Source of the DNA: Hwangdonia seohaensis
GTDB lineage: Bacteria; Bacteroidota; Bacteroidia; Flavobacteriales; Flavobacteriaceae
Assembly: GCF_031932625.1 (NCBI RefSeq)
Contig: NZ_JAVSCK010000001.1
Coordinates: forward strand, 806,001 to 870,000
DNA length: 64,000 bases
Reading direction: 5' to 3'
The notes beneath the pieces were generated by a model. It saw only the letters and a list, made by a program, of their open reading frames with translations. It was not told the origin of the DNA and made no database searches. This document shows, piece by piece, positions 60,030 through 64,000 of the stretch. How positions within the stretch are numbered: position 1 is the first letter of the stretch; the number at the start of each line of letters is the position of its first letter. Made by a program: the position numbers and the translations under genes.

Positions 60030-62114
60030 ATGAATCAACCAGAACGATATACCATTACCGCTGCATTACCGTACACCAACGGCTCCATTCACATCGGGCA
60101 TTTAGCGGGTGTTTATGTACCGGCCGATATTTACGCACGCTATTTACGTTTAACCGGAAACGATGTGCTTTTTGTTTGCGGAAGCGACGAACACGGTGTG
60201 CCCATCACCATTAAAGCAAAAAGCGAAGGTGTTTCTCCGCAGGATATTGTCGATAAATACCATGCTATAATCAAAGCATCTTTTGAGGATTTTGGGATAA
60301 CCTTTGATAATTATTCGCGTACATCGGCTAAAATTCATCATAAAACTGCATCGGAATTTTTTACCACTTTAAATGATAAAGGAGAGTTTGTTGAAGAAAC
60401 CACTGAGCAATTATTTGATGAAGAAGCCAACCAGTTTTTGGCAGACCGTTTTGTTATAGGCACGTGCCCAAAATGTGGCAACGAGGAAAGCTATGGCGAC
60501 CAATGTGAAAATTGTGGCACCAGCCATAATGCTACCGATTTAATAAATCCGAAATCGGCAATAACGGGCAATGTTCCTACTTTAAAACAAACCAAACACT
60601 GGTTTTTGCCTTTGGATAAACATGAGGATTTTTTAAAGGAATGGATTTTAAAAGGACACAAAAAAGATTGGAAGCCCAATGTGTACGGACAAGTAAAATC
60701 GTGGATTGACGATGGTTTGCGTCCGCGTGCCGTAACCCGCGATTTAGATTGGGGCATTCCCGTACCCGCCGAAGGTGGCGAAGGTAAAGTGCTTTACGTT
60801 TGGTTTGATGCGCCCATAGGTTATATTTCGTCAACCAAAGAATGGGCCGCTCGCGAAGGGAAAGATTGGGAGCCTTATTGGAAAGACGAAAACACAAAAT
60901 TGGTACACTTTATAGGTAAGGATAATATTGTTTTTCACTGTATCATTTTTCCGGCCATGCTAAAGGCGGAAGGTTCTTATATTTTACCGGAAAATGTGCC
61001 CGCAAACGAGTTTTTGAATTTAGAAGGCAATAAGTTATCAACTTCCAAAAATTGGGCCGTTTGGTTAACGGAGTATTTGCAGGATTTCCCAAACCAGCAA
61101 GATGTGCTGCGTTACGTTTTAACCGCAAACGCCCCAGAAACCAAGGACAACGATTTTACTTGGAAAGATTTTCAAGCACGAAACAATAACGAATTGGTGG
61201 CTATTTTTGGCAATTTTATCAATCGTGTTGTGGTGCTAACCAATAAATATTACAACGGTGTTGTGCCTGCGCCAAATGAGTTATCGCCAATAGATAACGA
61301 GACTTTGGCAACGGTAAAAGCCTATCCAGATGTGATTGCGAGTTCTATTGAACGGTATCGATTTAGGGAAGCCGGACAAGAACTTATGAATTTAGCCCGA
61401 TTAGGCAATAAATATTTGGCTGACGAAGAACCTTGGAAAGTAATTAAAGTTGATGAAGAGCGCACCAAAACCATCATGTATGTTGCGCTTCAAATAGCAT
61501 CGGCATTGGCCACTTTAAGCGAACCGTTTTTACCGTTTACTTCAAATAAGTTAAAAGGCATCCTTAATCTCAGTTCGAGTGATTCGACAGCGGAGAATGG
61601 TATCGAGAACACATGGAACGAAGTAAGTACCAAAGACGTATTACTTCCAGCAAACCATCAAATAGGAAAGGCAGAATTGCTGTTTTCTAAAATTGAAGAT
61701 GACACCATTCAAAAGCAATTGGATAAATTAGTAGCCAGTAAAAAAGCCAATGAAAAAGCAAATGCCACTGTCGAGCCACAAAAAGACTCAATTACCTTCG
61801 AGGATTTTACCAAATTGGATATTCGGGTTGGTACGATTTTGGAAGCCGAAAAAATGCCCAAAACCAAAAAGTTGTTAAAGCTAAAAGTAGATACGGGTAT
61901 TGATGTACGCACCATAGTTTCTGGAATTGCAGAAAGCTTTACGGCCGAAGAAGTGGTTGGAAAAAGAGTAACCGTTTTGGTAAATCTTGCTCCTAGAGCG
62001 CTTCGAGGTGTAGAAAGCCAAGGCATGATTTTAATGACCGAAACCCCTGATGGAAAGCTGGTGTTTGTAAACCCTGATGATTCTAAAGTTTCAAATGGAT
62101 TGCAAATAAGTTAA
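60030..62114 (+). CDS. metG: Methionyl-tRNA synthetase with repeat-derived insertion
   Basis: The 694-residue enzyme has the class I motifs GSIHIGHLAGVYVPADIYAR (HIGH, about residue 19) and KLSTSKNWAV (KMSKS, about 333). The zinc knuckles are CPKCGNEESYGDQCENCG (about 146-163), and the C-terminal tRNA-binding domain (FTKLDIRVGTILEAEKMPKTKKLL) gives dimerisation. Residues about 514-527 (SSSDSTAENGIENT), in the linker before LLPANHQIGKAELLF, are encoded by DNA resembling the TCGAGTGA repeat family. The length is otherwise normal for flavobacterial MetG. Confidence 0.97.
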   Translation: MNQPERYTITAALPYTNGSIHIGHLAGVYVPADIYARYLRLTGNDVLFVCGSDEHGVPITIKAKSEGVSPQDIVDKYHAIIKASFEDFGITFDNYSRTSAKIHHKTASEFFTTLNDKGEFVEETTEQLFDEEANQFLADRFVIGTCPKCGNEESYGDQCENCGTSHNATDLINPKSAITGNVPTLKQTKHWFLPLDKHEDFLKEWILKGHKKDWKPNVYGQVKSWIDDGLRPRAVTRDLDWGIPVPAEGGEGKVLYVWFDAPIGYISSTKEWAAREGKDWEPYWKDENTKLVHFIGKDNIVFHCIIFPAMLKAEGSYILPENVPANEFLNLEGNKLSTSKNWAVWLTEYLQDFPNQQDVLRYVLTANAPETKDNDFTWKDFQARNNNELVAIFGNFINRVVVLTNKYYNGVVPAPNELSPIDNETLATVKAYPDVIASSIERYRFREAGQELMNLARLGNKYLADEEPWKVIKVDEERTKTIMYVALQIASALATLSEPFLPFTSNKLKGILNLSSSDSTAENGIENTWNEVSTKDVLLPANHQIGKAELLFSKIEDDTIQKQLDKLVASKKANEKANATVEPQKDSITFEDFTKLDIRVGTILEAEKMPKTKKLLKLKVDTGIDVRTIVSGIAESFTAEEVVGKRVTVLVNLAPRALRGVESQGMILMTETPDGKLVFVNPDDSKVSNGLQIS
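61570..61610 (+). repeat. TCGAGTGA-family repeat inside metG
   Basis: TCAGTTCGAGTGATTCGACA followed by GCGGAGAATGGTATCGAGAA and C has the same skeleton as the intergenic element at 1885 (TGTCAATTCGAGTGA...TTGTATCGAGAA). It is in frame and adds about 13 codons. Confidence 0.6.
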
Positions 62115-62305
62115 GTATTTTAGCTTGTCTTTTTACTTGTTTAATTAATGTTTTCAAGAAAATCTGTTTGTAAGCATTTTATTAAATCCAACTTCACATT
62201 ATTTATCGTATGTATTAGTGAACGTATTAATATTTTAATCAAAAGCATCAATGTAATTTAACGCTTATATCTAGATTTGATGACATATTAAAATCAATAA
62301 ACATT

Positions 62306-62776
62306 ATGAAAAACCTACTAATAGTACTATTAACAATCACTTTTATGTCTTGCGGAACATCAAAAACCGTACGACAAGCCAATAAAACAATTAAAGGAAA
62401 TTGGTCGTTAACCTCGGTTAGCTATAATAAATCAGGCACTTACAATGTTACCTTGCTAAACGATGTCTCAAAAGCATGTTTTGAAGGCAGCGCGTGGCAA
62501 TTTGTACCAAACAACAACACCGGAACGTATGCTATAAACAATACGGAATGTGCCACCGGCGACAGGTATTTTAATTTCACAATTCAAGAAGTTGATGCTC
62601 AAACGGGACTTTATGATTTTCTGTTGAAACCGACCAACGAAAAAGGAAAGTCGGAGAACAATCAAGGGTTTAGAATAAAGCTGAAAGCCTTGTCCGAAAC
62701 CTCAATGCAATGGGAGCACACCGTTATGCTTGACGGTGCACCATTTGTTATTACCATGAATTTTATCCCACAATAA
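62306..62776 (+). CDS. Lipocalin-like lipoprotein
   Basis: The 156-residue protein has a lipoprotein signal (FMSCGTSK, Cys16), and the mature part begins KGNWSLTSVSYNKSG, a lipocalin-like GxW motif. Later strands include WQFVPNNNTGTYAINNTECATGDRYF. It belongs to a family often found next to the OmpA-type gene in Flavobacteriaceae, as here (50 bp). It probably sits in the periplasm or outer membrane and binds a lipid-like ligand. Confidence 0.85.
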   Translation: MKNLLIVLLTITFMSCGTSKTVRQANKTIKGNWSLTSVSYNKSGTYNVTLLNDVSKACFEGSAWQFVPNNNTGTYAINNTECATGDRYFNFTIQEVDAQTGLYDFLLKPTNEKGKSENNQGFRIKLKALSETSMQWEHTVMLDGAPFVITMNFIPQ

Positions 62777-62826
62777 TAGATTGAATTCAATCGGTCTAAT
62801 TTCAAAAAAACAATATAAAATATAAA

Positions 62827-63534
62827 ATGATGAAAATGTATATAAAAAAAATAGGAATAACTTTTTTAAGCTTGGTTTTGGCTATTAGTCTAGTTAACTG
62901 TAAGGCTATTGAAAATGCAAACAACAAACAAAAAGGCGCTGTAATTGGTGCAACGGGTGGCGCTATTTTGGGGGCCATTATCGGAAACAATGTTGGTAAA
63001 GGCGGTAATGGCGAATTAGGTGCTGTTATTGGAGGCGTTGTTGGTGGTGGTGCAGGCGTGCTAATTGGCAACAAAATGGATAAACAAGCTCAGAAAATTG
63101 AAGAAGAAATTCCTGGAGCGCAAGTCGAGCGCGTAGATAACGGTATTGTAGTTACTTTTGATGAAAATAGTGGCGTTTACTTTGCTACCGCTAAATATAA
63201 TATCAATTCTGCTTCGCAGGAAACTTTGAATAAATTGGCGAATGTATTTAAAGAATATCCAGATACCAATATTCTTGTGGTTGGACACACTGATAGTGTA
63301 GGTAGCGATGAATCGAATATGGTGCTCTCAAAAAACAGGGCCTATGCCGTTACAAATTACTTAAAAGGAAAAGGTTTGAGTTCTGGGCGTTTTACTACCA
63401 ATTGGTTTGGCGAATCGCAGCCCATGCACGATAACGCTACAGCCGAAGGGCGCGCAAAAAACCGTCGTGTAAACGTCGCTATTGTACCGAGCGAAAAAAT
63501 GATTGAAGAGGCTAAGCAACAAGCACAAAATTAG
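62827..63534 (+). CDS. OmpA family lipoprotein with glycine zipper
   Basis: The 235-residue protein has a lipoprotein-like signal (AISLVNCKAIE, Cys26). A glycine-zipper region with GAVIGATGGAILGAIIGNNV is followed by a second GAVIGGVVGGGAGVLIGN. The C-terminal OmpA domain (about 115-225) contains VVGHTDSVGSDESNMVLSKN and AEGRAKNRRVNVAIV, which bind peptidoglycan. The start could also be the next ATG (62830). It pairs with the lipocalin gene upstream. Confidence 0.93.
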   Translation: MMKMYIKKIGITFLSLVLAISLVNCKAIENANNKQKGAVIGATGGAILGAIIGNNVGKGGNGELGAVIGGVVGGGAGVLIGNKMDKQAQKIEEEIPGAQVERVDNGIVVTFDENSGVYFATAKYNINSASQETLNKLANVFKEYPDTNILVVGHTDSVGSDESNMVLSKNRAYAVTNYLKGKGLSSGRFTTNWFGESQPMHDNATAEGRAKNRRVNVAIVPSEKMIEEAKQQAQN

Positions 63535-63593
63535 GATAGCACTTCTGTAGAAAGAAAAAGCAGCTACTTTATTTCAGTAAAGGATAAAAAGAC

Positions 63594-63626
63594 AAAAAAG
63601 CCAACTTTTTTTAAGTTGGCTTTTTG
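63594..63626. terminator. Bidirectional terminator between OmpA and LysM genes
   Basis: AAAAAAGCCAACTT (63594-63607) pairs with AAGTTGGCTTTTT (63613-63625). A and T runs flank it, so it can end both convergent transcripts. Confidence 0.9.
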
Positions 63627-63648
63627 CATATAAAGTAGGTACTTTAAA

Positions 63649-64000
63649 TTAGTCTAAGGCAGGTATGCGCAATACTTGGCCTGGATAAATTTTATCCGGA
63701 TCGGTAAGCATAGGCTTGTTAGCTTCAAAAATTTCTGGATATTTCATCGCGTTGCCATAATATTTTTTAGCTATTTTCCCTAGCGTGTCGCCACTTACCA
63801 CGGTGTGAAATTGTGCTTCTGGCTCAACGTGCTCAACCGTCATTTGGTCGTCCACAGTCGCAATACCGTTTGAGTTGCCCACTACCAAAACTACTTTTTC
63901 TTTTGTAGCTTGGTTGTATGCTTTTCCTGTAATTGTTGCTGTATCGCCAGCAATATGAATATTAAGGTTTTCTACCTGTAATTGTAAATCTCCAACTGTT
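63649..64000 (-). CDS. BON-LysM domain protein (partial, 5' end outside window)
   Basis: The open frame enters from the right edge. Before the LysM domain the visible part reads VENLNIHIAGDTATITGKAY and ATKEKVVLVVGN, which is the second half of a BON domain. The LysM domain (FHTVVSGDTLGKIAKKYYGN, YPGQVLRIPAL) follows. This is the layout of YgaU/Kbp, a small cytosolic potassium-binding protein in E. coli. The start codon is beyond base 64000. Confidence 0.88.
   Translation of the reverse strand, partial: TVGDLQLQVENLNIHIAGDTATITGKAYNQATKEKVVLVVGNSNGIATVDDQMTVEHVEPEAQFHTVVSGDTLGKIAKKYYGNAMKYPEIFEANKPMLTDPDKIYPGQVLRIPALD

Noticed and set aside
62802..63074. Pro-rich minus-strand frame opposite the OmpA-type gene
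   Set aside because: It is the mirror of the Gly-rich zipper region (Gly codons read as Pro/Thr on the other strand).

Overview
This is a 64-kb stretch of a Flavobacteriaceae (Bacteroidota) chromosome. The evidence is the low G+C content, the gliding-motility genes gldE-gldD at the left edge, Bacteroidota-type promoters (TTG, about 19-21 nt, then TAnnTTTG), flavobacterial families (DUF4301, DUF3098, L21 with a C-terminal extension, S46 dipeptidyl-peptidase, GGGPS-like synthase), and many short interspersed hairpin repeats. Most of it is core chromosome. I see no prophage, CRISPR array, rRNA, tRNA or insertion sequence.

Layout. 1-5.2 kb: end of gldE, gldD, a membrane AraC-type regulator, two intergenic repeat elements, a PQQ-propeller lipoprotein, a Cys-rich HMA lipoprotein and a DUF4199-like membrane protein. 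5.2-6.3 kb: rplU-rpmA with a good promoter and terminator. 6.3-11 kb: DUF1569, a small unknown protein, an orphan vsr, ahcY with a structured leader, a phosphopantetheinyl transferase and a GGGPS-like synthase. 11-17 kb: a vitamin-uptake region made of a thiamine-binding protein, a PnuC/PnuT transporter and a NadR-type kinase, then DUF4301 and an ArfB-like release factor, then a TPP riboswitch with its own terminator in front of a TonB-dependent receptor. 17-22.4 kb: greA behind a promoter plus terminator-like leader, HIT protein, orphan histidine kinase, flavin reductase, DUF3127, aat.

22.4-25.3 kb is an accessory patch bounded by two copies of a roughly 88-bp promoter-bearing repeat. It holds a Crp-type regulator, a SnoaL-like protein, an SPW-type membrane gene broken by one TGA, a YHS protein, a YdhR-like monooxygenase, and a 53-codon relic of an HxlR regulator. 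25.3-30.2 kb: tag, a thioredoxin-like protein, then the conserved minus-strand run ftsX-DUF3098-uppP-truB-TonB-like. 30.4-33.7 kb: leuS, flanked by related REP-like elements and carrying an AT-rich internal insertion. 33.9-46 kb: SemiSWEET, Zn-peptidase, membrane MutS-like ATPase, thioredoxin-TPR protein, LytS/LytTR two-component pair, a DPP11-type S46 peptidase, and a methionine aminotransferase/omega-amidase pair with a Lys-rich secreted protein between them.

46-57.8 kb: ComF, glyS (apparently near-leaderless), Lrp regulator, an AT-rich two-gene accessory block in which each gene is followed by the same roughly 95-bp tail, TerB, EamA, tex, bacilliredoxin, TerB-DnaJ, and a GreA/B-like protein with a roughly 300-nt leader. 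57.8-64 kb: S66 LD-carboxypeptidase, metG (with a repeat-derived in-frame insertion), a lipocalin-like lipoprotein, an OmpA-type lipoprotein, and a BON-LysM protein that runs off the right edge.

The main unusual signals are repeats that behave like small mobile pieces. One family lies inside metG, others flank leuS, one tail module follows two unrelated accessory genes, and a three-copy family begins GCGTTA and ends GTAACGCCC. Two leaders, those of greA and the GreA/B-like gene, look like RNA-level control sites. All functional names rest on motif recognition by eye; no database search was run.
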